From Opitutus terrae PB90-1 (GTDB lineage: Bacteria; Verrucomicrobiota; Verrucomicrobiia; Opitutales; Opitutaceae): DNA of 64,000 nucleotides. Below the pieces are notes generated by a model. It was not told the DNA's origin and ran no database searches. It saw only the letters and a program-made list of their open reading frames with translations. The stretch is from contig NC_010571.1 of NCBI RefSeq assembly GCF_000019965.1, positions 5,589,001 to 5,653,000 on the forward strand. Direction: 5' to 3'. The translations under genes and the position numbers were made by a program. Within the stretch, counting starts at the first letter, position 1; each line of letters begins with the position of its first letter. Positions 42,232-50,760 of this stretch are shown one piece after another.

Positions 42232-43877
42232 GGTTCGCTCACCTCCACTCCACCGACGGGACCGAACTGACAGCCCTCGACGAAAAAATCGAAAAAGCCG
42301 GGATGCGTCTCGAGCCGGCAATGCGTGACGCGCCGCACGAGCTGCTCCAACTCTGCGCGTTTGGTGCGGGAAAGCAGCGCAATGCACGCGCCCTCTACCG
42401 ACGCGTTTCCGACCTGCAGGATCCGCTCGGCCGGGAGGTTCGGAATCAGCCCGATTCGCTTCGCCGATTCGATGTTGAGGTGCCGGCCAAATCCGCCCGC
42501 GAGATAGAACACCTCGAGATCGGCCGGCCTGATGCCGTATTCCGCGAACGCGATCTGCAGACCGGCGACGTTCGCGCCTTTAGCCTGCGCGAGCGCGTTG
42601 ATGTCCGCCTCGCTGAAGGTGACCGGCTGATCCGCTCCCTGCGCGACGACGAATTCCTCCGGTCCGTGCTCGAATCGCCCGAGCGCGTTGATCCGGCCCG
42701 TGCGCAGCAACTCGCCCAAAAGATCCACGAGCCCCGAGCCGCAGAGCCCCTCGGGCGCGCCGTCTCCGATCACGCCGACACGCACCGCGCCGCCCTCCGC
42801 GATCGCGACCTTCTCGATCGCGCCGGGCAATCCCGGCATGCCGAACGTGATTTGTCCGCCCTCGAACGCCGGACCGGCCGGACACGACGCCGCGAGTACG
42901 CGATGCTTGTTGCCGACGATCAGCTCGGTGTTCGTGCCGATGTCCATGATGGCCACTGTTCGCTCCTCGTGCGCGAGATCGACCGCCAGCATGCACGCCG
43001 CCGCGTCTGCACCGACGTGACCGCTGATGATCGGCAAACCATAGACGCGCGCCTTCGGATGGATCGGCAGCCCGAGCCGCTTCGCCTCGACGGCGAGGCT
43101 GGTGGTCGCGCGCTTCCCCTCGGCGAGTTCAAGTTCGGTGATCGACCGATACGGGCTCTGGCCGATCGAGTAAACCGACAGCCGGAAAAACAGGTCCCGC
43201 ATCGTCGAGTTGCCCGCGAGCACCACCTCGTAGATCGACTGCGGATCGACCGGCAATTCCTGGATCGCGTGGCTGAGATAGCCGACCAGCGTGCGCTGCA
43301 GCGTCTTCGTGCGATCTTCGGTGTCGTATTGGATCCGCGCCATCACGTCGGAGCCGCCGAACCGCTGCGGATTCTCGAACGACGAATCGGCGATCACCTC
43401 GCCGGTCTCCAGGTTCAGCAACCGGATCACGACCGTCGTCGTGCCGAGATCGATCGCGAGCCCGTGCATCGCCCCAGGGCTCCGCGCAATTTCCTGGCCG
43501 TCCAACAGGATTCGCTCTCCGTCGCGCGTGACCGCCGGATCGAGCTGCCAGGCCTGACGCTGCACCGGCAACGCGAAGGCGTGCTTCTCGATTCGCATCT
43601 CGCCGCGCCGCATCGTGTGGCAGCGCACCGTGCCCTCGTCCGCGATCACTCGCGTGCAGCAGGACAGCCGAAACGCGCCCTTGAGATGCTGCTCTGCTGG
43701 CACGCGCTCCGACAGCCGCTCCATGCCCTCCGTGACTTCGACCACGCACTCCTTGCAGCGGCCCTGCTTGTTGCACGAGGTCGGAACCTGCACGCCCACG
43801 CTCGTCGCGTAATCGAACAGCGACCCGCCCGCCGGCGCGTCGCATGTGCGATGGTTGACGTGCAGTTGGACGCTCAT
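42228..43877 (-). CDS. RACo-type reductive activator of corrinoid proteins (ferredoxin + ASKHA domains)
   Basis: A 549-aa protein with an N-terminal plant-type [2Fe-2S] ferredoxin (TSCNKQGRCKEC with Cys35, Cys41, Cys44; a further Cys73/Cys74 in LSCCTRV) and a large ASKHA ATPase region (DUF4445), e.g. AIDLGTTTVVIRLLNLETGE and IMDIGTNTELIVGN. Such proteins use ATP to reduce inactive Co(II) corrinoid to Co(I). Its presence is strong evidence that a corrinoid methyltransferase system, not only methionine synthase, is encoded here. The stop overlaps the next start by ATGA. Confidence 0.9.
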   Translation of the reverse strand: MSVQLHVNHRTCDAPAGGSLFDYATSVGVQVPTSCNKQGRCKECVVEVTEGMERLSERVPAEQHLKGAFRLSCCTRVIADEGTVRCHTMRRGEMRIEKHAFALPVQRQAWQLDPAVTRDGERILLDGQEIARSPGAMHGLAIDLGTTTVVIRLLNLETGEVIADSSFENPQRFGGSDVMARIQYDTEDRTKTLQRTLVGYLSHAIQELPVDPQSIYEVVLAGNSTMRDLFFRLSVYSIGQSPYRSITELELAEGKRATTSLAVEAKRLGLPIHPKARVYGLPIISGHVGADAAACMLAVDLAHEERTVAIMDIGTNTELIVGNKHRVLAASCPAGPAFEGGQITFGMPGLPGAIEKVAIAEGGAVRVGVIGDGAPEGLCGSGLVDLLGELLRTGRINALGRFEHGPEEFVVAQGADQPVTFSEADINALAQAKGANVAGLQIAFAEYGIRPADLEVFYLAGGFGRHLNIESAKRIGLIPNLPAERILQVGNASVEGACIALLSRTKRAELEQLVRRVTHCRLETHPGFFDFFVEGCQFGPVGGVEVSEP

Positions 43878-43890
43878 CAGCGGGCTTTCC

Positions 43891-43936
43891 GTAGGGCCGC
43901 CGCTCGCCGGCGGCCGGCGGCAAGCGCCGGCCCTAC
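43891..43936. repeat. GTAGGG-type palindromic repeat
   Basis: Arms GTAGGGCCG and CGGCCCTAC enclose GCCGCCGCTCGCCGGCGGCC-like inner hairpins. It sits between uxuA and the activator gene. Confidence 0.78.
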
Positions 43937-43968
43937 CGCCAAACTCAGCAGCGTTCGTTTCGCCGTCA

Positions 43969-45039
43969 TCACGAAATCCCCAGCGCCCTCATTGCCCCCT
44001 TCATGTAACCCATCGCGAACGCCATCCCGGCGTGCCACGGCGCCGCGCAGCTCATCGCGGGCGTATGATCGGGAATCAGCACGCCGTCGAATCCGTTGCG
44101 TCGCAGGATTTCCAGCACGCGCAGCATGTCGACGTCGCCGTCGTCGATGAAGGTCTCCTTGTAGGTTGGCACCTTGCCGGTGATGTTGCGGAAATGGACG
44201 TAGCCGAGCCGCCCCGTCCGGCTGTAGATGTCGACGATCTCGTAAATGTCACCCTCGGCCATCTCCGCGAGCGAACCGATGCAGAATTCCAACGTGTTCG
44301 CCGGACTCGGATTCAGGTCGAGCAGCTTTTGGTAGAGCTGCGGCTGGTAAACCAGGCGCGGCTGGCCGCGCACGGTTGGCATCGGCGGGTCGTCGGGATG
44401 CGCGGCGAGCTTCACGCCCGCTTCCTCCGCCACCGGCAGCACCTCGTCGAGAAACGCCCGGCAGCGCCGCCAGAGTTCCTCGTGCGTGATCGACGCAAGC
44501 GTGCCCTGCGGCGCGTTCTCGTCGTAAATCATGTTCCAGACCATCCCGTTGGGCATGGGAAGATCGTACGGGCCCTCCATACCGACCGACGGCGCCCCAC
44601 CACGCGCGTAGGGTCCGGTGGTCCGTCCCGCCACGCCGGCGATGCTGAAGTTGTAGCCCATGATCGGAATTCCGGCCTCACCCAACCGGCGGAGAATCGT
44701 CTTCACGTTCTCGATGTGCTCGGCGCGGCGCGGACCATCGAGCAGCACGTCGTGCCAGTGCGCCGGATCGAAGTTCTCGATCGCCTCGAGCTTCAGCCCG
44801 GCCGCCTCGACGTCGCGTCGCAGGGCGACGAGTTCCTCGAGCGTCCACAGCTTCGCGGGATCGCCCGCGAGGCCCCAACCGCGATCGGTGCCGGTGGGTT
44901 GGTCGTCGCGCGACTTGGTCGCGCCGCCGCGAAAATAGTCGACGAGATGGGCGACGATGTGCGTCGCACCCGCTTGGCGCGCGAACAGAAAATTCTCACG
45001 CGTCAGCATGTGGCGATAAAGCCCGAGGCCGAGTTTCAT
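43969..45039 (-). CDS. uxuA: Mannonate dehydratase
   Basis: Converts D-mannonate to 2-keto-3-deoxy-gluconate, the key step of glucuronate catabolism. 356 aa, the length of Gram-positive-type UxuA. Typical segments are GLGLYRHML at the N-terminus, NTLEFCIGSLAEM, YVHFRNITGKVPTY and FIDDGDVDML, which carry the metal-binding His and Cys residues. The start at 45039 follows leader TTCGTTCCCCC. It lies between LacI and the corrinoid activator gene, which ties the methyl-transfer genes directly to uronate metabolism. Confidence 0.95.
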   Translation of the reverse strand: MKLGLGLYRHMLTRENFLFARQAGATHIVAHLVDYFRGGATKSRDDQPTGTDRGWGLAGDPAKLWTLEELVALRRDVEAAGLKLEAIENFDPAHWHDVLLDGPRRAEHIENVKTILRRLGEAGIPIMGYNFSIAGVAGRTTGPYARGGAPSVGMEGPYDLPMPNGMVWNMIYDENAPQGTLASITHEELWRRCRAFLDEVLPVAEEAGVKLAAHPDDPPMPTVRGQPRLVYQPQLYQKLLDLNPSPANTLEFCIGSLAEMAEGDIYEIVDIYSRTGRLGYVHFRNITGKVPTYKETFIDDGDVDMLRVLEILRRNGFDGVLIPDHTPAMSCAAPWHAGMAFAMGYMKGAMRALGIS

Positions 45040-45092
45040 GGGGGAACGAAGAAAGGTGGACGGACGACGCAGGTTGACCAACGCAAAGGTGA

Positions 45093-46133
45093 TCAACTGT
45101 TGACCGACAATTGGCTTCGCAGCGAGTGATTCTCGACCCAGTGGCTCTCGACCATCTCGATCCGAGGATTCGCCGGGATGCCGAGGTCGTGGTTCGCGAT
45201 GCGCGCCGCCAGCAGCTCCACCGCCCACGCGCCCATTAACGGCTGGTTCTGCTGCAGTCCCGAAAAGCCCGAGCCTTCGAGAAACTGGCTCAGCGCCGCC
45301 ACCCCGAGCTGCTGCGGCACGCTCAGCTCGTTTTTGCGCAGCACCGCGCGCAGTTCGGGCAGTACGTCGTAGAGGTGAACAAACACCAGCACGTCCGGCC
45401 GCTGCCGGCGCAGCCATTCCAACAGCGGCTTCGCGTCGACGTGCTCCACCAGATGCACCGGCAGCGACTGCCCCGGCCCGAGCCGATGTTCGCACCAGCC
45501 GAGATACGCGGACGTATGCGCGTGGCCGCTCCGTGCCTCCTCGTACCGGCCCACGACAAGACCAGGCCGGCGGTAGCCCAGCGCGTGCAGGCGGTTCAGC
45601 ACGTGCATGGTGTCATTGTAGAAATGGCTCGTGATTCGGTGCAGCCGCGTCCGGATGCTAAGGCCGACGGTCACGATCGCGTAGGAATCCAGCTCCTCGG
45701 GAAAGTCCTGTTCGAGATCCGGACTGCCGAAGCACAGCAGCCCTTCGATTCCACGGGCGTCGAGGATCGTGCGAAACCGCCGGTAGGTCATTCCCGGCGC
45801 GCGCAGCCACAACGGCTCGAGCCGATAGCCGAGCTCGGTCGCGCGCTTCTGCATCCCCTCGTAGATCCGCGTGAGATGCTTCGAGGTCTCCCACGGCCGC
45901 GGGTGGTTGTAGAACGACACCACCCCGAAACAGGCCTGCTGCCGCACGGCGCGCGGCTTGCGCAGGTGGGTCATCATTGCGACCACCTTGGCGTCCGGGC
46001 GATAGCCGGTCTTGTCCGCCAGCTCGCGCACGAGCTTCCGCGTCGCCACGGAAATCTTCGGGCTGTCGCGCAGGGCCAGCGAGACGGCCGAAGGCGAAAG
46101 CTGCGCCAGCCGGGCGAGGTGACGGAGGTTCAT
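45093..46133 (-). CDS. LacI-family transcriptional regulator
   Basis: A 346-aa LacI/GalR regulator with N-terminal helix-turn-helix (LRHLARLAQLSPSAVSLALR, about residues 3-22) and a sugar-binding domain of the same subtype as the pair at the left edge. It sits 53 bp before uxuA and 126 bp after GH115. The long palindrome at 46215-46243 in its upstream gap is a likely autoregulatory or operon operator. The effector is probably a uronate intermediate. Confidence 0.93.
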   Translation of the reverse strand: MNLRHLARLAQLSPSAVSLALRDSPKISVATRKLVRELADKTGYRPDAKVVAMMTHLRKPRAVRQQACFGVVSFYNHPRPWETSKHLTRIYEGMQKRATELGYRLEPLWLRAPGMTYRRFRTILDARGIEGLLCFGSPDLEQDFPEELDSYAIVTVGLSIRTRLHRITSHFYNDTMHVLNRLHALGYRRPGLVVGRYEEARSGHAHTSAYLGWCEHRLGPGQSLPVHLVEHVDAKPLLEWLRRQRPDVLVFVHLYDVLPELRAVLRKNELSVPQQLGVAALSQFLEGSGFSGLQQNQPLMGAWAVELLAARIANHDLGIPANPRIEMVESHWVENHSLRSQLSVNS

Positions 46134-46214
46134 GGTGAACAGTTGACGTCGAGAGCGAATGCGACTCGCGCGCCGAGGCAATCGCGGTCTGCGGCCGTCG
46201 TTTATCCGACTCCC

Positions 46215-46243
46215 ATAGGTCGTATGCATCGCATAGGACCTAT
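46215..46243. promoter_or_regulatory. 29-bp near-perfect palindrome, candidate LacI operator
   Basis: ATAGGTC and GACCTAT arms flank TATGC-ATC-GCATA, so that 12 base pairs on each side match apart from one inner position. The core TATGCATCGCATA is A/T-richer than its surroundings. It lies 82 bp upstream of the LacI start and 17 bp past the GH115 stop. It is the best operator candidate in the window. Confidence 0.6.
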
Positions 46244-46259
46244 CGGAATCTGCGCTTTC

Positions 46260-49160
46260 CTACTGCACTGGCTCGCCCACCCGCGGGCTCTCGACCGGCC
46301 CAAGATAGCTCGGCCGCACCCCGCCGGCATCGATGATCACGCGCTCGAGCACCACGCCGGGAGTGATCATCCAGAACTTCAGCACGTGCTGACCGCGTGT
46401 CTCCAGCTTGTGCCGGGTGGTGACCTTGCGCACGCCGTCGCCTACGGCCTTTTCCCAAGTCTGCAGCGTCGCCCACGTGTCGAGATTCACCACCTGGGGC
46501 TGCTCATCATCGAAGGAAACGGCGAACTGCAGCCCGTAGCCCGGCTGGAAATCCAGCGAGGGCGCGCAGTGCAGCTCCACGGTGACCTCACCAAGGGAGC
46601 TCGTCACTACGTCGTATTCGAGCCGCGGCGAGTTGCCGCCCGGCGCCTGCTTCGCAGCCGTGACCGGCATCACCGTCACGCCGCCCAGCGTGCGGCCGAA
46701 ATCCGGCAGCGTCTTCCACTGGATCTCGCCCGCGCCGATCGCCCGCGCAAAATGCGGCGCTTCGATCGCAATGTGGCGGTCCGACTCGAGAAATCCGTTC
46801 ACGCCCGTGAGATCGGGATTCTCCACCGGCAGATCGACCGCAAATGTCTCGCTGTTCGCCACGACGGTGAGCGTCGCCTTGGCATCGCCGCGCGGCGCGG
46901 CTTTCCAGTCTACACCGACCTCGACGCGTACCAGGTCAGTCACCTCACCGCTCGCAGGCGTGAGCGTGACCCACGACTGATCCGCGCTGACTTTGTACTC
47001 GAAAGGTTTCAGTCCACGATTGAACACCTCGATCCAGCGCGTGCCGCCGGCCACCACGTGCAGGGGAGGCAGCACGGCGCGACCGGCCCCGTACGAGGAC
47101 CACGATTTTTCTGAACCTTCGATCGCGATCGCCGGAGACGCCTCGGCGTAGGGCCGGACTTCGCTGACGGCGGGCGCCACCTCGAGGTTGGGCGTCTGCC
47201 AGTAAGTGTAGCCCATGTTGCTCTGGTCCATCATATGATTCCAGCGGCCACCACCGAGCTCGTGGTAATCGTCGACCAGCTTCTGATCGAGGTCGAAGAG
47301 CTCGCGCACGCGGGCCGACTGCGCGTTGGCTGCCGCGCGCCCTTGCAGCGCGTAGAGCCGGTTCAGGCCTGCGGCCACCTGGATTTCCTGCACCACTCCG
47401 CTCGCCTTCACGGGATAAAGCACGAGCTGGTAGAACGCATCACGCGACTCCGCTGGCAGTGCTAGGTTGAGCTGCTCCGCTCGGGCGGTCAGATCACGCC
47501 ATTCCGTCAGCACGCGCTCGGCCTCGCGGTAGTTCACCATGCTCAATGTGTCCGGCGCGAGCATCTCCGGCTTTCGCCGGCCGTTGAGTTTCGTGTAGCC
47601 GTCGATCAGCGCGGCCACTTCCGCCGCGTGCTCCGCCCCGAACTCGCGCGCCGCCCAGGTCTGCGTGTACGCCGGCAGCTGCTCGTAGGGCCAGCGGCTC
47701 GGGTTCCACGCATAGTCGAGGAAGAACTCGATCGGGAACTCCATCGGCTTCAGGTCGCCCACGTTCACGATCCAGATCCGGTTGGCCTGGTACGTCCACG
47801 CGAGGTGCATCTGCTCCCAAATTTTGGTGAGCGGAATGGTGTTCAGCCATTTGTAGTTTCGCGGTCCGCCCACGTAATCGAAGTGGTAATAGATGCCTGC
47901 GCCGCCGGCCCGCTTTTGTTCCTCCGGTGTCGGCAGTCGGCGAATGTTGCCCCAATTGTCGTCGCACCAAAGCAGGATCACGTCGTCCGGCACGCGCATC
48001 CCGCGCTCGTAGTACCCCTGCACTTCCTTGTAGAGCGCCCAGAGCTGCGGAACGTCCTGTGGCTTTTGGCCCATCACGTCGCCGATGATCTGCCGCTGAT
48101 CCGCCACGATCCGTTCGAGCAGCGCGACGTTTTCCTGTTCCGACATCGGCTCGTCGCCATCGCCGCGCATGCCGATGGAGATGATCTTCTCCTTATCCTT
48201 CACGCGTTCCAGCCCGCCGCGCCAGAACTCGCGCAGCACCGCGATGTTCTTTTCGTAGTTCCAAGGGCCCTTCCCGTAACGGTCCCACTCCGCGTGCGCG
48301 CGCATCAGCGGCTCGTGGTGCGACGTGCCCATGACGATGCCATACTCGTCGGCCAGCTGTGGGTTGAGCGGATCGTCGTCGTTGAACGCCCGCGGCTGCC
48401 ACATCGCCGGCCAGAGGTAGTTGCCCCGGAGCCGCAGGATCAGCTCGAACACGTGCTGATAAAACGTGTGGTCGAACTTGCCGAACTTCTCGTAAACCCA
48501 GCCGGTCAGCGCGGGCGCCTCGTCATTGAGGAAGATCCCGCGATACTGCACCGCCGGACCCTCGTTGATGTGCCGAACCGGCCGGATGAACACCGACGCG
48601 TGTTTCTGCACCGGCACGTCGGCCCACCAATACCACGGCGAAACGCCGATCTGCTCGGAGACACTGTAGACGCCATAAATCGTGCCCCGCTTGTCGCTGC
48701 CGGTGATCACGAGCGCCTGGTCGATCCCGGGCAGCGGCGCCGCGACGACCTGCACGAGAAACGCCTCCCATTTTCCGGCAATCCGTGTCCCATCGATTTT
48801 CTTTTCCCGCACCAGCTGATCAATCATCCGGCTCTTGCCGATCGTGCCAATGATCACGGCGGCCGGGCGCGCGTTCCAGTCGTCGCGGCGCAGATCGGCT
48901 TTGACGCCGCTCACGCGCGCGATGTCCGCCTGCAGGTCGCCCGCGACCCGCCACACGCCCGCGTGATCCTGGCTGTCGACGAGCAGCGTCGCCGCGCGAC
49001 CTTCGTGCACCAGCGGAAATGCGCCTGGCGCCGGTGCAAACGTCGCGAACCGCTCGTCCCCTACGGTGGCTTGCGCTTGCGGGGTGAAGGCACTCAGGCA
49101 GGCGCACGCTACGAGCAACCACAGCCATCCGAGGCGACGACGCGTTGATGTCTTGTTCAT
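46260..49160 (-). CDS. GH115 alpha-glucuronidase, exported
   Basis: A 966-aa enzyme of family GH115, which removes (4-O-methyl-)glucuronic acid from internal and terminal xylose of polymeric xylan, complementing GH67. Family segments are seen: RGIFLNDEAPALTGWVYEKF, GTSHHEPLMRAH, ISIGMRGDGDEPM and WCDDNWGNIRRLPTPEE. The signal peptide follows MNKTSTRRRLGWLWLLVACA, which fixes the start at 49160. It is the first gene of the long minus-strand run and so probably has its own promoter in the gap upstream. Confidence 0.95.
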   Translation of the reverse strand: MNKTSTRRRLGWLWLLVACACLSAFTPQAQATVGDERFATFAPAPGAFPLVHEGRAATLLVDSQDHAGVWRVAGDLQADIARVSGVKADLRRDDWNARPAAVIIGTIGKSRMIDQLVREKKIDGTRIAGKWEAFLVQVVAAPLPGIDQALVITGSDKRGTIYGVYSVSEQIGVSPWYWWADVPVQKHASVFIRPVRHINEGPAVQYRGIFLNDEAPALTGWVYEKFGKFDHTFYQHVFELILRLRGNYLWPAMWQPRAFNDDDPLNPQLADEYGIVMGTSHHEPLMRAHAEWDRYGKGPWNYEKNIAVLREFWRGGLERVKDKEKIISIGMRGDGDEPMSEQENVALLERIVADQRQIIGDVMGQKPQDVPQLWALYKEVQGYYERGMRVPDDVILLWCDDNWGNIRRLPTPEEQKRAGGAGIYYHFDYVGGPRNYKWLNTIPLTKIWEQMHLAWTYQANRIWIVNVGDLKPMEFPIEFFLDYAWNPSRWPYEQLPAYTQTWAAREFGAEHAAEVAALIDGYTKLNGRRKPEMLAPDTLSMVNYREAERVLTEWRDLTARAEQLNLALPAESRDAFYQLVLYPVKASGVVQEIQVAAGLNRLYALQGRAAANAQSARVRELFDLDQKLVDDYHELGGGRWNHMMDQSNMGYTYWQTPNLEVAPAVSEVRPYAEASPAIAIEGSEKSWSSYGAGRAVLPPLHVVAGGTRWIEVFNRGLKPFEYKVSADQSWVTLTPASGEVTDLVRVEVGVDWKAAPRGDAKATLTVVANSETFAVDLPVENPDLTGVNGFLESDRHIAIEAPHFARAIGAGEIQWKTLPDFGRTLGGVTVMPVTAAKQAPGGNSPRLEYDVVTSSLGEVTVELHCAPSLDFQPGYGLQFAVSFDDEQPQVVNLDTWATLQTWEKAVGDGVRKVTTRHKLETRGQHVLKFWMITPGVVLERVIIDAGGVRPSYLGPVESPRVGEPVQ

Positions 49161-49705
49161 AAAATCGAGATGGGATGCCGTGATCAGACCACGTGAAAAC
49201 GCCGCCGACAATAGCGCGACAGCGCTTGCCGGCGCGGTGGACGATGTGAGCGATTACGGTGCGAGGCCACGGATCTTTAGAGGAAAGAGCGATGCCGCTC
49301 GCGCGCGCAACCGACCGCCGTTTCAGCGGGCGGCGCCCATTCCGCTGCCCGCTGGAAGATCGCTTTATCGTCTGCGGCACGCCCATCGAGCGACCGCGTC
49401 ACCTTGCTGGCGCCCGCGCGTCGCATGAACGCGTCCAGCCGTCTCACTGGATACGTCGGCCTTGGTCAAAGCGCGCGGCCTTTCGCCAGATCGCACGCAA
49501 AACACAGCAGCGCGTCCTTGCCGTCTGCAATGGCCGCGCTTCTGCGAGGGTAGCTTGGGAGGAGTGGGCGGATCCGGAGTGGCCGGTGGTAGGCCGCTCC
49601 AGTCGGCGCGGATCATCCGCACGGCGATGGCCGGAGCAAAAGCGCTTTCTGTCCAACTTTAGTATGGACCTACATCCTCCCCCGCGCGCTCCCCAAACCG
49701 TGCGG
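49161..49705. other. 545-bp gap upstream of GH115, no gene recognised
   Basis: No reading frame with a family match, tRNA or repeat was recognised. The part nearest 49160 should hold the GH115 promoter on the minus strand; a TGATCA palindrome lies at about 49180. Long open frames here are only the GC-driven open frames seen throughout the window. Confidence 0.5.
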
Positions 49706-50701
49706 CTATTCGGGCGTGGGCCCGACCGTGTCCGCCGAATAGGCATCGCGCTGGCCGAGCGGTTTCGGCTCGCCCGCAGTCGTGTCCTTCTCCGTCTGAC
49801 GTTCCATTTCGGCATTCAGTTCGGCGCCGAGCAAAACCACATACCCGGTCAGATACAGCCAAAGCAGAAACACCACCAGCGCTCCCAGCGAACCGTAGGT
49901 TTTCTCGTAATTGCCGAGGGTGCTCACATAAAACGAAAACCCGAGCGACGCCACGATCCACAAGCCCGTGGCCACGACCGCTCCCGCGCTCAACCATCGC
50001 CATTGCGGCGGATTCCGGCTTGGTCCGAACCGGTACAGCACTCCGAGTCCGAGCATGAACCCACCCACGAGCAGCGGCCATCGCAGCCAGTTCACCGCCG
50101 TCCCCGCCGCGTCCGACCAACCCAAATGTCCGGCCACGGATGGCAGTACCGCCACCAGTCCGAGCGCCAGCACCGCGCCGAGCACCGCGCCCAGCGTGAG
50201 CGCAAGGGCCACCGCTTGCAGCCGCACGAATCCCCGACGCTCCTCTTCGTCGTAGGCGATGTTCAATCCCGTGATCAACGCCTTGGTGGCCTTGGCGCTG
50301 GCATACACCGCGAGGAGCAAACTGACCAGCGCGCCGATGCCGGCTGCCTCACCCGCGGACGTGAGCCGTTGCATCTGTTCGCGCAGCAAAGGCATCACCT
50401 CAGCCGGCACCACCTGCGCCAGCGCCTCGGCGTGCTCGCTCACCTGCACGGGATCGGCGACCAGGCCATAGGTCGACACGATGGCGCCCAGCATCGGCAC
50501 GAACGCCATGAAGCAATAGAATGCCACCCCCGCGGCGACGATCGAGAGATTGTCTTTCGCGAGTTCATTCTTGGTTCTAAGCAAAACATCGCGCCATCCC
50601 GGCGCGGGGAGGTCGCCGGGGGCGTCCGCCCGCCGGCCGCGCGCGGTCTGCCCGCGCCGGTGGCTGGCGCGGCTTGAGGTCTCTGGCTTCGTCGTGCTCA
50701 T
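49706..50701 (-). CDS. YihY/BrkB family inner-membrane protein
   Basis: A 331-aa membrane protein with about six helices, starting after a basic N-terminus. It contains the family motif AAGVAFYCFMAFVPMLGA and the later TYGSLGALVVFLLWLYLTGY and LGAELNAEME. Function of the family is unsettled (the old RNase BN assignment is wrong). It follows a strong hairpin that ends the DUF3618 operon only 10 nt before its start codon, so expression may depend on read-through or on a leader structure. Confidence 0.9.
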   Translation of the reverse strand: MSTTKPETSSRASHRRGQTARGRRADAPGDLPAPGWRDVLLRTKNELAKDNLSIVAAGVAFYCFMAFVPMLGAIVSTYGLVADPVQVSEHAEALAQVVPAEVMPLLREQMQRLTSAGEAAGIGALVSLLLAVYASAKATKALITGLNIAYDEEERRGFVRLQAVALALTLGAVLGAVLALGLVAVLPSVAGHLGWSDAAGTAVNWLRWPLLVGGFMLGLGVLYRFGPSRNPPQWRWLSAGAVVATGLWIVASLGFSFYVSTLGNYEKTYGSLGALVVFLLWLYLTGYVVLLGAELNAEMERQTEKDTTAGEPKPLGQRDAYSADTVGPTPE

Positions 50702-50704
50702 ACG

Positions 50705-50745
50705 CGTAAATAAATCAGGAGCGGGCGCTGGCCCGCTCCTGATTT
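50705..50745 (-). terminator. Strong hairpin terminator or attenuator
   Basis: A perfect 15-bp stem, AAATCAGGAGCGGGC with its complement (50712-50745) and loop GCTG/CAGC, is followed on the minus strand by TTTATTTA. It follows the DUF3618 stop and immediately precedes the YihY start. Confidence 0.85.
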
Positions 50746-50760
50746 CCCATGAGTCCTGAA

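Noticed and set aside
49706-50701. Ribonuclease BN
   Set aside because: This is an old mis-annotation of the YihY/BrkB membrane family.
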